Shown here: piece after piece, positions 8,966 through 17,857 of the stretch
Layout of the letters: the number at the start of each line of letters is the position of its first letter
Position numbering within the stretch: position 1 is the stretch's first letter
Assembly: GCA_011389745.1 (NCBI GenBank)
Contig: JAABTQ010000006.1
Coordinates: 1 to 64,000, forward strand
Length of the DNA stretch: 64,000 bases
Origin: Desulfobacteraceae bacterium
GTDB taxonomy: Bacteria > Desulfobacterota > Desulfobacteria > Desulfobacterales > SKZT01
Direction of reading: 5' to 3'
Notes under the pieces: generated by a model
Told to the model about the DNA's origin: nothing
The model's input: the letters and a program-made list of their open reading frames with translations, nothing else
Database searches by the model: none
Program-made: the position numbers and the translations under genes

Positions 8966-9589
8966 ACTTGTGAGGAGTTACTTAGAAGCGTTCCACTCGG
9001 CGTGTCAATCCCAAACAGGAAAATAACGCAGTTTTACGTTTTAAGTTATCTGCATTTTCTAAATTCAGAGTCAGGATTAAGGTCGAACTAAAATTATAAA
9101 ACCTGTAAAAAATTTTGTGGCCAAAGGGAAAAGTTAACCTTCAACTTAAAACTTAACATCTAAAACCAGGATTTTTAAGAAAGTATCCTGTTAATAGTAC
9201 TCACGAAAACCGATTAATCAATGTTTGATACTCAACACGTGACACCTTATTTATTTAGTGCTTGAACGAAAACTCCTTCCCACTGGGAATGATCTTTATA
9301 CACACTTGACACCATTGGTGAAAATACCATGCCAGGATCTTTATATTTACCAGAACATTGGGGTTAGAGTGTTTTGGTTCAGGCAAATATTATGAGCAAA
9401 ACTTGACTGCCCCAGGCCATATCCATTTTACCGGTTCCTTTAGGGGGAACAGTCGTATAGCTGATGGCTTCAGCCACACGCCTTGGGTTTGGACATTACT
9501 CACACGCCCAGCGTAGGAACGAGAAATCTTACCGATATATGCCCGAAATCTGTTTATACATACAAAGTTACGTGCTGAAGGCGCAAGAC

Positions 9590-9660
9590 ATATCAGCCCA
9601 GGGCAACGCCCTGGGGCAGCTTTATTTATCCATTCCCAGGGCGTTGCCCTGGGCTGATAT
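9590..9660. repeat. Perfect 26-bp inverted repeat with internal palindromes
   Basis: Arms at 9590-9615 and 9635-9660 are exact reverse complements (ATATCAGCCCAGGGCAACGC..., 26 bases) separated by 19 bases. Each arm contains its own small palindrome CCCAGGGCAACGCCCTGGG. No gene adjoins it, so it is more like a REP/MITE-type element than a terminator. Confidence 0.85.
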
Positions 9661-9805
9661 GTAACGACCTTTCAGGCCTAAAAACCATATTACTTCTTAG
9701 AGTTTACGGTGCTTTGGGTTAACGAATGCAGATTTACTTCCGTGTCCCGGTGATATAAACTGTTTTGTAACACTGAAGTCTAATTCTAATCTTTCGATGG
9801 CGGGT

Positions 9806-10027
9806 ATGGACATAAAAGTCGATTGTTATGCCGGATATCGGGGAGAGGAAACACCGCGTACCGTCCGGATCGGCGACAACACCATTGAGGTGATAGAAAT
9901 TCTTGACCGGTGGCATTCCCCTGATCACCGGTATTTTAAGTTTCTTGGTGATAATAGCGCCGTTTATATCGTTCGCCATGATCAAATCTCCCAAAAATGG
10001 GATTTGACCTTTTTTAAGAGAAGGTAG
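9806..10027 (+). CDS. Small conserved hypothetical protein
   Basis: A 73-residue protein (MDIKVDCYAGYRGEETPRTV...) ending in a strongly structured core, VIEILDRWHSPDHRYFKFLG then AVYIVRHD. I believe this is a conserved bacterial protein family of unknown function. I prefer ATG 9806 over ATG 9797 because MDIKV.CYAGYRGEE looks like the family's N-terminus. The predicted fold is mostly beta. It stands alone. Confidence 0.6.
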   Translation: MDIKVDCYAGYRGEETPRTVRIGDNTIEVIEILDRWHSPDHRYFKFLGDNSAVYIVRHDQISQKWDLTFFKRR

Positions 10028-10211
10028 CTATTTTTTTCCCATAATTACCGACACGATAAATCCACCGTTGAAATGGCGGCTGCTGAACTTAAATTGGAAA
10101 ACCATTGCGGGTATGAGAAATCGACTCATCCACGACTATTTTGGTTTCATTACCGGAAAAGAAGTACGCTTATGATATTACGATACCAAACCCTTCAAAG
10201 ACTGATTCGGA

Positions 10212-10410
10212 TTAACCCCGATGTTGCAAAACAATAAGCATGTTTTCTTCAAGACGGCATGTTTTTAAAGGATTAAATCAATAAATTACCGCTCATTTCA
10301 AGAATTCACAATCGGTGCAGTCTTTTGGAGTCAGCAAAAAGCAAGTTCAGCCTTTGTATAACAGCATATCCAATTGTTCTGATTGAATTCCAATGCAACA
10401 TCGGGGTTAA
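10212..10410. repeat. 17-bp inverted repeat pair in the spacer after murI
   Basis: TTAACCCCGATGTTGCA (10212-10228) and its exact reverse complement (10394-10410) bracket 165 bases just outside the murI stop codon. The right arm lies within a 25-base sequence repeated near 16222-16246. The rest of 10028-10411 holds no gene that I can see. Confidence 0.65.
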
Positions 10411-10411
10411 C

Positions 10412-11227
10412 TCAGAGCCGACATAACCGGCCGTTACTCCAACAAACCGCGCAGGCTTCAGGCATGTCCGATTTACAAGGCACCAACCGTTGAATACATT
10501 CCCAAAAAGCCTCCGCTCGTCCGCTGGTAAAAAAAACATGACCGCCTTTGCGATCGCACCTGTTCAGTAAATCCCGCTGTTTCATGACACGGGCTACCTG
10601 CAAAGCAACTGCCGGAGCAGGATCGATGATCGAAACACCGGGGCCTGTTAATTTCTTGATTGCCGGTATGAGAAAAGGGTAGTGTGTGCATCCAAGCACC
10701 AATTGATCAGCTCCGGCACTGATCAAAGGTGATACGCATTTTTTTAAAAGAATATCTGTTTCCGGGGTGTCGAGTTTTCCGGCCTCAACAGTCTCCACCA
10801 GTCCGTGTCCGATACTTGTCATAACCTTTACACTGTTGCCGTATTGCGCGATCAGGCCTGCAAAAAGTTGACCCTGAAAAGTCGTTTGTGTGGCGATAAC
10901 CCCAACAATTCCGGTTTTTGTGCTTCCTGCCGCCGGCTTGACCGCCGGTTCCATCCCTACAAACGGGACATCCGGATAAAGCCCCCGAAGATAATGCAGT
11001 GCCGCGGCAGATGCAGCATTGCAGGCAACAACAATGATCCCGGCTCCTTGTTCCAGGAGAAAATCAACAATACTGATGCAAAACTGTCTGATTTCATCCA
11101 TTGAACGATAACCGTAGGGTACATGAGCCTGGTCCGCTAAATACAGAGTGTTTTCCCCCGGGAGTTGACGAGCAATTTCCCGCCATACACTCAAACCACC
11201 AATGCCGGAATCAAAAATCCCGATCAT
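10412..11227 (-). CDS. murI: Glutamate racemase
   Basis: A 271-residue enzyme interconverting L- and D-glutamate for peptidoglycan. Motifs seen: FDSGIGGLSV (residues 5-14), the first catalytic cysteine in VVACNAAS, and the second in VLGCTHYPFL. The usual CNTA(S/T) is CNAAS here, so the threonine that normally follows the Cys-Asn is alanine. Length is normal for the family. Its start lies 12 bases after nuoG's stop, so it is probably co-transcribed with the nuo genes. The last about 30 residues (KSDMPEACAVCWSNGRLCRL) are atypical. Confidence 0.93.
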   Translation of the reverse strand: MIGIFDSGIGGLSVWREIARQLPGENTLYLADQAHVPYGYRSMDEIRQFCISIVDFLLEQGAGIIVVACNAASAAALHYLRGLYPDVPFVGMEPAVKPAAGSTKTGIVGVIATQTTFQGQLFAGLIAQYGNSVKVMTSIGHGLVETVEAGKLDTPETDILLKKCVSPLISAGADQLVLGCTHYPFLIPAIKKLTGPGVSIIDPAPAVALQVARVMKQRDLLNRCDRKGGHVFFTSGRAEAFWECIQRLVPCKSDMPEACAVCWSNGRLCRL

Positions 11228-11239
11228 ACTGATTCCTGT

Positions 11240-13735
11240 TTATGATTGAGAAGGTTTGATCGTTTTATAGACAGCCATCCATTCATCGAAACTATGACAT
11301 TTTTGCCAAAAAAGCTGTCGGTGTCTTGGAAGCACAATAATTCCTTCGGCCATGTTTTCCTTTAACTCCAGCCGGACTTCAAGATCGCCTCCGGGAAGTG
11401 TCAGGCAAATTTTTTCAGCTTCGGTTATTTCAGCCTGACTCGCATCCGAGGGATGCATATACACCACCGGCGGTGACTCCACCTTACATGCAGGTTCTGA
11501 AAATGCCGAAAGAACTTCTGTCCCAAAGGTCCGGTCAACCAACAACAGCTTTATAACGTTACCCATCGGCATCAAATCTTTGTTCAAACTTGCTGAATAT
11601 GGCTCTGCCTGACTCTTTTGGGGTATGATACGAATATTGTCAAAGGGATATTCCTCCCGGTTTAACCATGCAAAGAAAGGATGTCCAAAATAATCGAATT
11701 TTTCTAGGCTATCCCGTGTAGTTGCATCATTGGGAATCAGCCCCGCAATCCGGGCAAGAATTTCACGGGAAGGTTTTGGATCATTACCGGGAATACCAAG
11801 CCCATAGACTCTTTCCGGATGAGACCCTTTGCTTTGCTGATAATTGGGAATTCCGCCACGGTGTATCGGATAAGCGTATTGTAATCTTCCTTCCTGGTTG
11901 ATAAAACTACCCCCGCTTTCAAAAACGGTTTGTGAAGGAATGAACATGCCTGCACGAGTAACAGTCGGTGACGGCAAATAATCCAGCACTAAAAACAATT
12001 CAAGTTTTTTTATCACTGCTTCAAGCCGGTTTCGGTCCGGATAGTGAAAAACCGGATTGCTTTCTACAACAATGAGAGCTTTTATTTTTTCCTGCTCGAT
12101 TCCATCAAGAATATCTTCGAAACACCGTTTGTCGGAATTGTCCCACAGAGCCGCGCCAAAACTGTTTGCTGCGGGAAACACATAAAACAATCCTGACTTT
12201 TCCTTTGTATGGGAAAAAAGTTGCGCGGCATCCGCCACCGCATCGGGCAAGGTTTCGGTTACCCCCTGTGTCCCGCAAATAAAAGCGGTTTTTCTGCTTT
12301 GCCGCAGCTTTTCAGCCAATAATTTTATTCTATCCATCATTTCCTGATCGCCGGGATAATCTTCTGGTAAAGCCCCTGCAAAGCCTCGGGCATTGCTTTC
12401 GGGTTTAATATCTTCGATATTGACTGCACTTTTGATCAATGCAAACAGAAAGTCTTTCAGATTTTCAGGCAACAAAGCAAAATGCTCGAACTCGAACGGC
12501 AAACTCACCGGCCTTGGGTCGGCCACCACGGCCAATGCCCCGTTTCGAACAGCCTGTCGCATAGCCAGAGCCAGCATGGGGGCTTCGTTTATCGCATCCA
12601 CACCTAATGCAAGAATAAAATCCACATCTTCTATTTCCCTCATGGATAAGGCCAATTGCATATCAAGACGGGAAACCGCACTTTTAACTTTGTTTGCAAT
12701 GGATTTATCCAAAAAATAGACCGGCCCGGGAATATTTTTCATTTGACAGAATTCAGCCAGCATGGCCTGGGTCTCGAGACTGCTGCGGGATGATCCCAGG
12801 CAAGCCACGGCTTCGGGCCCCCAAACTTTAATGATCTCATCGATTTTTTGGGAAGCCTGGTCAATGGTTTTATCCATTTCCGTTTCCGAGCCACAAATCC
12901 GGGCGGCCCTGGGACGGTTTTCATGGCTTTCATACTGATAACCGAATCTTCCCCTGTCGCAAATGAACCAGCCGTTTACATGCTCGCTGAAACGGGCTTC
13001 CTGGCGGAGCACCTCACGGTAACGTGCCCCGGCAATCGTGTCGCACCCGAGTGAACAGTGAATGCACACCGAGTCTCCCCTCTCCATGTCCCATCGACGA
13101 ACCCTATATCTAGTAGTCAAATCCGTAAAAACACCGGTTGGACAAATGTCTATCAGATTGCCCGCAAAGGGACTTTCCAGAGGGCCATCAGCAAACCTTC
13201 CGAAATAGACCCTGGAAGCTATCTGGAAAGCGCCCAAATCAGAATAACCTGAAAATTCCTGGTAATAGCGCACACATCGATAACAATGGATGCAGCGGTT
13301 CATTTCATGGGCCACCAGATGCCCGAGATACTGGTCCCGATAGGTGCGCTTTTGGCCCGGATATCGCCTTATCCCATGCCCTCCCGAAACCGTGGTATCC
13401 TGAAGCAGGCAATGACCTCCTTCGTCGCAGACCGGACAATCATGGGGGTGATTGAGCATAAGCCATTCAATGACATATTTGCGAAATTCCACTGCCTCAG
13501 GGTCCGTTGTCGAAACCACCATCCCATCCTGGGCATCCACCATGCAACTCATGTGGATACCCATTACCGGCCCATCGACAAACTTTACCCCACACATCCG
13601 GCAGGCCCCCACCGATCCCAAAGCCTTATGATAGCAAAACCGAGGAATCATAATGCCAAGTTGTTCCGCAGCATCAATGACTTTGACTCCTGGTACGACT
13701 TCAATTATCCGGTCATCTATGATCAATTTGGGCAT
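11240..13735 (-). CDS. nuoG: NADH dehydrogenase subunit G-like iron-sulfur/molybdopterin-fold protein
   Basis: An 831-residue NuoG-type protein. An N-terminal [2Fe-2S] domain (FCYHKALGSVGACRMCG) is followed by the His-Cys3 [4Fe-4S] motif (HPHDCPVCDEGGHC), a further cluster (NRCIHCYRCVRYYQE) and the MopB-type [4Fe-4S] motif (CIHCSLGCD). From about residue 270 it has a molybdopterin-oxidoreductase fold, as in NuoG. It would pass electrons between NuoF and a partner. None of the membrane or core complex I subunits are nearby, so the partner is unknown. Separated from nuoF by 512 bases of repeats; murI follows 12 bases downstream. Confidence 0.9.
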   Translation of the reverse strand: MPKLIIDDRIIEVVPGVKVIDAAEQLGIMIPRFCYHKALGSVGACRMCGVKFVDGPVMGIHMSCMVDAQDGMVVSTTDPEAVEFRKYVIEWLMLNHPHDCPVCDEGGHCLLQDTTVSGGHGIRRYPGQKRTYRDQYLGHLVAHEMNRCIHCYRCVRYYQEFSGYSDLGAFQIASRVYFGRFADGPLESPFAGNLIDICPTGVFTDLTTRYRVRRWDMERGDSVCIHCSLGCDTIAGARYREVLRQEARFSEHVNGWFICDRGRFGYQYESHENRPRAARICGSETEMDKTIDQASQKIDEIIKVWGPEAVACLGSSRSSLETQAMLAEFCQMKNIPGPVYFLDKSIANKVKSAVSRLDMQLALSMREIEDVDFILALGVDAINEAPMLALAMRQAVRNGALAVVADPRPVSLPFEFEHFALLPENLKDFLFALIKSAVNIEDIKPESNARGFAGALPEDYPGDQEMMDRIKLLAEKLRQSRKTAFICGTQGVTETLPDAVADAAQLFSHTKEKSGLFYVFPAANSFGAALWDNSDKRCFEDILDGIEQEKIKALIVVESNPVFHYPDRNRLEAVIKKLELFLVLDYLPSPTVTRAGMFIPSQTVFESGGSFINQEGRLQYAYPIHRGGIPNYQQSKGSHPERVYGLGIPGNDPKPSREILARIAGLIPNDATTRDSLEKFDYFGHPFFAWLNREEYPFDNIRIIPQKSQAEPYSASLNKDLMPMGNVIKLLLVDRTFGTEVLSAFSEPACKVESPPVVYMHPSDASQAEITEAEKICLTLPGGDLEVRLELKENMAEGIIVLPRHRQLFWQKCHSFDEWMAVYKTIKPSQS

Positions 13736-13939
13736 AGCAGTTCTTACTTTTGTTTCCGGTTGTAATGATTTTTGCCGATTATTGTTGTCCTTGTTTCCAG
13801 GTGTTCAGGGTTCAGGGTTCCGTGTTTCAGTGTTTAGTAAAAAATTCGAAACCCCAGTAAAACAAAACAAGCCCCCAATCCTCAATTCTGATGCCTGAAC
13901 TTCTTAGTTTATCTCAGAATGACAATTTTCCTTGCCGCT

Positions 13940-14024
13940 GTCATTCTGAGGAGGCCAACAATATCATTAACAACAAAATCATTAATAAGTCGGCATGGAA
14001 AAATTGGCCTACGAAGAATCTTTT
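13940..14024. repeat. Dispersed repeat, A type
   Basis: Begins GTCATTCTGAGGAGGCC and ends GGCCTACGAAGAATCTTTTG: the same ends as the copies at 21231 and 49577, in the opposite orientation, with a different AT-rich middle. Confidence 0.75.
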
Positions 14025-14096
14025 GTTTCAAGAGGCACAATCTGTATTTTTTACCGATCCAGGTCAAAACCGATTTTTGGTGCCGACGTGAAACCA

Positions 14097-14189
14097 GAGA
14101 TTCTTCGGTCGCCGTGGTTTCAATCTCAATATCGGAAATTATTTTCTTTTCAGCCCATAAACCACTGCGAATCGCTCCCTCAGAATGAC
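14097..14189. repeat. Dispersed repeat, B type
   Basis: Starts GAGATTCTTCGGTCGCCG and ends CGCTCCCTCAGAATGAC. It matches the copy at 33613-33704 in both ends and in its middle (GGTTTCAATC, TTATTTTCTTTT). Confidence 0.8.
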
Positions 14190-14204
14190 AAATAACCACA
14201 GTTC

Positions 14205-14235
14205 CTGAACACTGAACACTGAACACTGAACACTA
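14205..14235. repeat. Four tandem copies of a heptamer
   Basis: CTGAACA is repeated four times, followed by CTA. The related sequence GTGTTCAGGGTTCA occurs near 13800 and 41872, so this heptamer is a recurring spacer motif rather than a unique site. Confidence 0.8.
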
Positions 14236-14247
14236 AAACCATATACC

Positions 14248-15564
14248 TTATACCTTAAACGGACATTTTTTCTCCCAGATATGTTCGAAAATTTCATCCT
14301 CGAAATAAGTAATCAGACTCTCCAGCGAAGACATCGCTCCGGGAGCAAATGCACAATATGAATTCCACAGGAATTTGCTCATCTCCTTTAAAATACCGAC
14401 AAATTCAGCTTTTCCATCGCCATTTTCGATCTTCCGCAAAAGTTCGCAGATATACGGTAGCCCCTCCCTGCAAGGCGTACACCATCCGCAGGATTCCCGC
14501 GCAAAAAATTCCATAAGGTTTAAAGTGGCATCCACCAGACATGTTTTGTGATCGAAAACAATAATGGCTGCTGTTCCTAAACGATGTCCGACCATTCTAA
14601 AAGAATCGAAATCCATTTCAACGTCATAATATTTTCTAGTCAAAAAACGGGTGGATGCACCTCCGGGAATGCATGCCTTAAACTCGGAGCCCTCTATCAT
14701 GCCGCCGGCATGCACGTCGATAATTTCACTCAGGCGTGTGCCCATGGGAAGCTCGAAGCAGCCGGGGTTATTAACCTTTCCACTAACACAGTACAACTTG
14801 GTACCCTCCCCTGTCCTGGTGGCTGCCAGACTTTTATACCAGCGGGCGCCATGGCGGAGTACGTGCGGAACCCATACAATGGTCTCAACATTGTTGGTTA
14901 CTGTGGGTTTGTCCCACATTCCCCTGGTAGTCGGGTATGGTGGGGGCTGTTTAGGGTTGGGACGTTTTCCTTGAATCGCGTTTAAAAGGGCAGTGGCTTC
15001 ACCACAAATATATCTTCCCCCGCTTCTGTGCACCACAATATCGAATGAAAAACCACTACCCAGAATATTTTCTCCCAGGTATCCTTCCTGACGGGCAATT
15101 TCCAGCTCTCTTTCGAGAATTTGCGACAGGGTCTCATAACTTGGCCGCACGAAAATAAATCCTTTCCGGGCCGATATTGCATACCCGGCAATGATCATCG
15201 CTTCAATAAGATTGTGAGGATTTGTGTGCAAAAGAACACGATCTTTGAAGGTACCGGGTTCCATTTCATCACAGTTGACCACAAAATACCTTGGAAAAGG
15301 GGCATCATCAGGTATGGAAAGCCATTTTTTTCCAAGAGGAAAACCTGCGCCGCCGCGACCACGAATTCCGGCTTCATCAATTTTTTGCGTGATTTCTTTC
15401 GGCTTTAAATTTTTCAGGGTATCCTCAAGCGCTGCATAACCGTCGTCAAGTCTGTACTCTTCCAGTGTCAAAATCCGATCCGGTTTTCGGTTTTTCAGCA
15501 ATATTTGAGGATAATGATATTTCTCATTTGGTTTTTGGCCGTCTTTTTGGCACCAATTTTTCAA
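14248..15564 (-). CDS. nuoF: NADH dehydrogenase subunit F-like (FMN/NADH-binding)
   Basis: A 438-residue flavoprotein that takes electrons from NADH onto FMN and a [4Fe-4S] cluster. Seen: the FMN/NADH glycine-rich loop GIRGRGGAGFPLGKKW (about 69-84), VVNCDEMEPGTFKDR, and the C-terminal cluster motif SCGWCTPCREG with the fourth Cys in YCAFAPGA. It overlaps nuoE by 4 bases (ATGA), showing translational coupling. The length is typical of NuoF. Confidence 0.95.
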   Translation of the reverse strand: MKNWCQKDGQKPNEKYHYPQILLKNRKPDRILTLEEYRLDDGYAALEDTLKNLKPKEITQKIDEAGIRGRGGAGFPLGKKWLSIPDDAPFPRYFVVNCDEMEPGTFKDRVLLHTNPHNLIEAMIIAGYAISARKGFIFVRPSYETLSQILERELEIARQEGYLGENILGSGFSFDIVVHRSGGRYICGEATALLNAIQGKRPNPKQPPPYPTTRGMWDKPTVTNNVETIVWVPHVLRHGARWYKSLAATRTGEGTKLYCVSGKVNNPGCFELPMGTRLSEIIDVHAGGMIEGSEFKACIPGGASTRFLTRKYYDVEMDFDSFRMVGHRLGTAAIIVFDHKTCLVDATLNLMEFFARESCGWCTPCREGLPYICELLRKIENGDGKAEFVGILKEMSKFLWNSYCAFAPGAMSSLESLITYFEDEIFEHIWEKKCPFKV

Positions 15565-16043
15565 CTTTCTTGTTCCTTGGCTCGAATTTGGTCAATAATG
15601 GTGTCAATTTTTTCGGGAGTAAGATTTCCATGAACCCGGCGATTGATCAGCATGGCGGGTGCGCGATCACAATAGCCGATGCAGCATACCGGAAGCAACG
15701 TAAACAAACCATCGGAAGTCGTCTCTCCTATTCCGATTCCCAGGCGGCCTTTGAGATGATCCAGCAATACCTCATAGCCATTCATCCAGCAGACCACACT
15801 GTCGCAAACATGAATAACATATTTTCCCACAGGTTCGCGAAAAAGAAAATTATAAAAAGTGGCCAACTCATCAAGTTCGGTCAATGTCATTCCCAAAAGT
15901 TCCGATGCCTCAGACATCGCTTCATCAGTGATCCAGCCGTAAACTTTCTGAAGCTCGTACATCACATCGACCGCCTTTTCATTCGGCGTTTCAGCTTCCA
16001 GAATCTCTTTTAGAAGTTTTTCCTTTAATTCACCAGAAATCAT
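15561..16043 (-). CDS. nuoE: NADH dehydrogenase subunit E-like (thioredoxin-like [2Fe-2S])
   Basis: A 160-residue protein with the helical N-terminus and thioredoxin-like [2Fe-2S] domain of NuoE. Ligand cysteines appear as HVCDSVVC (CxxxxC) and CCIGYCDRAPAM (CxxxC). First gene of the nuoE-F-G-murI run; its promoter should be in 16044-16255. It accepts electrons alongside NuoF in NADH-dependent modules. Confidence 0.93.
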   Translation of the reverse strand: MISGELKEKLLKEILEAETPNEKAVDVMYELQKVYGWITDEAMSEASELLGMTLTELDELATFYNFLFREPVGKYVIHVCDSVVCWMNGYEVLLDHLKGRLGIGIGETTSDGLFTLLPVCCIGYCDRAPAMLINRRVHGNLTPEKIDTIIDQIRAKEQES

Positions 16044-16221
16044 TGTCTTTGAACCATTATCTGATAGCTCGTATAAAGAAATGTTATAATAGTTTGTATT
16101 TTTAAGGCAGATTTAGCAAATCCACGCTGGTGAGTCAACATACAAAAGCAAATCATTGGGGAAATCCCGCAGGTCACAGAAGTTCGCTGATGTATTCGCT
16201 GTTTACTCCACTTGTGCTAAG

Positions 16222-16246
16222 TGAATTCCAAGGCAACATCGGGGTT
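16222..16246. repeat. 25-bp repeat shared with 10384-10408
   Basis: TGAATTCCAAGGCAACATCGGGGTT here differs by one base from the sequence just outside murI at 10384-10408. Two near-identical copies therefore bracket the nuoE-F-G-murI block in direct orientation. Confidence 0.7.
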
Positions 16247-16255
16247 TATATAAGG

Positions 16256-16579
16256 TTATTTTAAGACCGGGGTGATAGAAATGGCCGCGATATCATCGTG
16301 GCATTTAAATCGGGGATATTTTTTACATTCGGGATCTTTTTTTTCAAGCTCCCGGACATAATCTTTTAACCCTGTGAGACCCTTGGAAAGGTAACATTCA
16401 ACGAGACTATCGAAGTTTTTCTTTTTTTGGGGAATCTTGTCAGGGATGTGGATTCCATCGGTGAACAGAAGAATTTGTTTAACATTTTCAAGGGGTTCAA
16501 TCCCGGACCTTAGAAATTTTTCGGCTTCTTTTTCACCGTTAAGAACGCCGTATGACCTGTTCATTTCCGATCGAATCAT
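16256..16579 (-). pseudogene. PP2C-like phosphatase C-terminal fragment
   Basis: The 107 residues match the last third of a bacterial PP2C-type Ser/Thr phosphatase: RSYGVLNGEKEAEKFLRSG, ILLFTDGIHIP (the metal-binding DG motif) and KCHDDIAAISI (the final DD motif). The upstream two thirds, with the first metal-binding aspartates, are missing and no frame continues past 16579. I infer a 5'-truncated relic; the family call rests on the DG...DD pattern. Confidence 0.6.
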
Positions 16580-16638
16580 TTTGGGAGTTGATCAAATCAT
16601 AGAAAGAAAATAATTTCCCATGAATCGATTGATACCAT

Positions 16639-16655
16639 GGCGACCGAAGAATCTC
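16639..16655. repeat. Half copy of the B-type dispersed repeat
   Basis: GGCGACCGAAGAATCTC is the reverse complement of one end of the B-type repeats at 14097 and 33613. No second end is present nearby. Confidence 0.55.
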
Positions 16656-16694
16656 TTGTTGCAGGGTGGCAAGTAAATAAAAAAAAGAGCGAAA

Positions 16695-17846
16695 CTAATA
16701 ATCCTTAATCACCACAATAACCTTTTCCACCCCTTTTACGGGAGTCATCGCCAACAAAAGTGATCGGGACCCTGAAGGCACAAATGCAGGTTCCGCCCCA
16801 AAGATTTTCAACTCCATTTCAGAAGGTTTTTCCACTTTCAGAAAAAAAACATCTTCCAAAAGATTCAGGGGAATATGTTTTTTCCATGAAAGGTCAACAA
16901 TATAACCGTTATTGATCTTATCGATTTTTGAAAACACCCTATAAGAAAACTGTGTAATACAGGCTCTGATATTTGCTGAAAGAAGGTAGCCATTTTTTTT
17001 TGCACCGGTTTTGATAAATTTCACCCAACGATCCACTACCATGGAATTCTTTTCAGGATCATGATGCAGAATGTTTGGCCAGTGAAGTGGAAGAATCGGC
17101 CCGTCAAAAGAAAATATCGGATCGCAGTTGGTATCACTCCAGCCAGGCACATGTTTGCCCCTGTCCACCAGCATTACCCCGCATTCCCATGTTATTTTGG
17201 TATGAATCGGTTTTGAATATTGTTTTGCCTTTTTAAAATCCGTTGCCACATAACTGATCCCGGCTTCATTTAACAGTTTCTGAAATCCTTCATCCTTATT
17301 GCCAAAGCTGTGTTTCATTGCCGGCGGAATAAAGCAGGAAGGCCGGGGCGAAAAACCATACTGGTCCATGAGTTGAAAATAATATTCAATATGTTTTCTT
17401 ATGATATCACGATCCCTCATCTTGCATTGCTCATCATGAAACTCTGCCCGTTGCATCTTTTTATTTATCCAGAACTCATGACCGATTCCGTGAAGGCTGA
17501 TTTCAATATTTTCCCCGGCATTTCTGATAATCCGGGCCGCCTTTTCCTTTTCACCTTTTCTATGCCCTGCCATGGACCATTGAGTTCCCATCCACGTGGA
17601 AGAAGGAAGCTCTCTCAATATATTAAATTTATCCCATTCACACAGCACAAAGCCTGCCGGAATTTTCATACGGAGTTTTCTCCCGAGCCGGGCTAGAGCC
17701 GTATAATCTTCGGGAACATGATCCCGGCTCATACCCGTTCTAAAAGGCTGGTTGATATGAGATTCATCTTTTCCTGACCACCACCCCACATCATCGACAA
17801 TGACCTGCAAGGGCATGGGGATTGTCAGTTGGATATCATTTTCCAT
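16695..17846 (-). CDS. Polysaccharide deacetylase-like protein
   Basis: A 383-residue cytoplasmic-looking protein with features of the carbohydrate esterase 4/DUF2334 superfamily: a metal-site-like aspartate pair in VIVDDVGWW near the N-terminus, a histidine pair in SLHGIGHEFW, and PSCFIPPAMKHSF. No signal peptide. It would remove acyl groups from a glycan, but the substrate is unknown and the family match is by motif only. It lies 11 bases downstream of the FemAB-like gene on the same strand, so the two probably act on the same surface glycan. Confidence 0.6.
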   Translation of the reverse strand: MENDIQLTIPMPLQVIVDDVGWWSGKDESHINQPFRTGMSRDHVPEDYTALARLGRKLRMKIPAGFVLCEWDKFNILRELPSSTWMGTQWSMAGHRKGEKEKAARIIRNAGENIEISLHGIGHEFWINKKMQRAEFHDEQCKMRDRDIIRKHIEYYFQLMDQYGFSPRPSCFIPPAMKHSFGNKDEGFQKLLNEAGISYVATDFKKAKQYSKPIHTKITWECGVMLVDRGKHVPGWSDTNCDPIFSFDGPILPLHWPNILHHDPEKNSMVVDRWVKFIKTGAKKNGYLLSANIRACITQFSYRVFSKIDKINNGYIVDLSWKKHIPLNLLEDVFFLKVEKPSEMELKIFGAEPAFVPSGSRSLLLAMTPVKGVEKVIVVIKDY

Positions 17847-17857
17847 AGTGTAATTTT

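Larger units (their letters stand above)
8680..9805. other. 1.1-kb gene-free spacer rich in palindromes
   Basis: No credible gene is present. The kinase promoter must lie in its left end. The stretch holds a C/G-rich inverted repeat (8881-8965), a degenerate copy near 8848-8866, and a long perfect palindrome (9590-9660). AT-rich sequence from 9050 to 9400 shows nothing I can name. Confidence 0.6.
13736..14247. other. Repeat-filled gap between nuoF and nuoG
   Basis: No gene. Contains one A-type repeat (13940-14024), one B-type repeat (14097-14189), a tandem heptamer (14205-14235) and a related GTGTTCAGGGTTCAGGGTTC stretch near 13800. Such a gap inside an operon suggests insertion of repeats after the operon formed. 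Confidence 0.7.

Noticed and set aside
9590..9660. The palindrome taken as a transcription terminator
   Set aside because: No gene ends near it and it lacks a T-run.
11240..16043. A complete respiratory complex I operon
   Set aside because: Only E, F and G type subunits are present; the flanking genes are murI and a phosphatase fragment.
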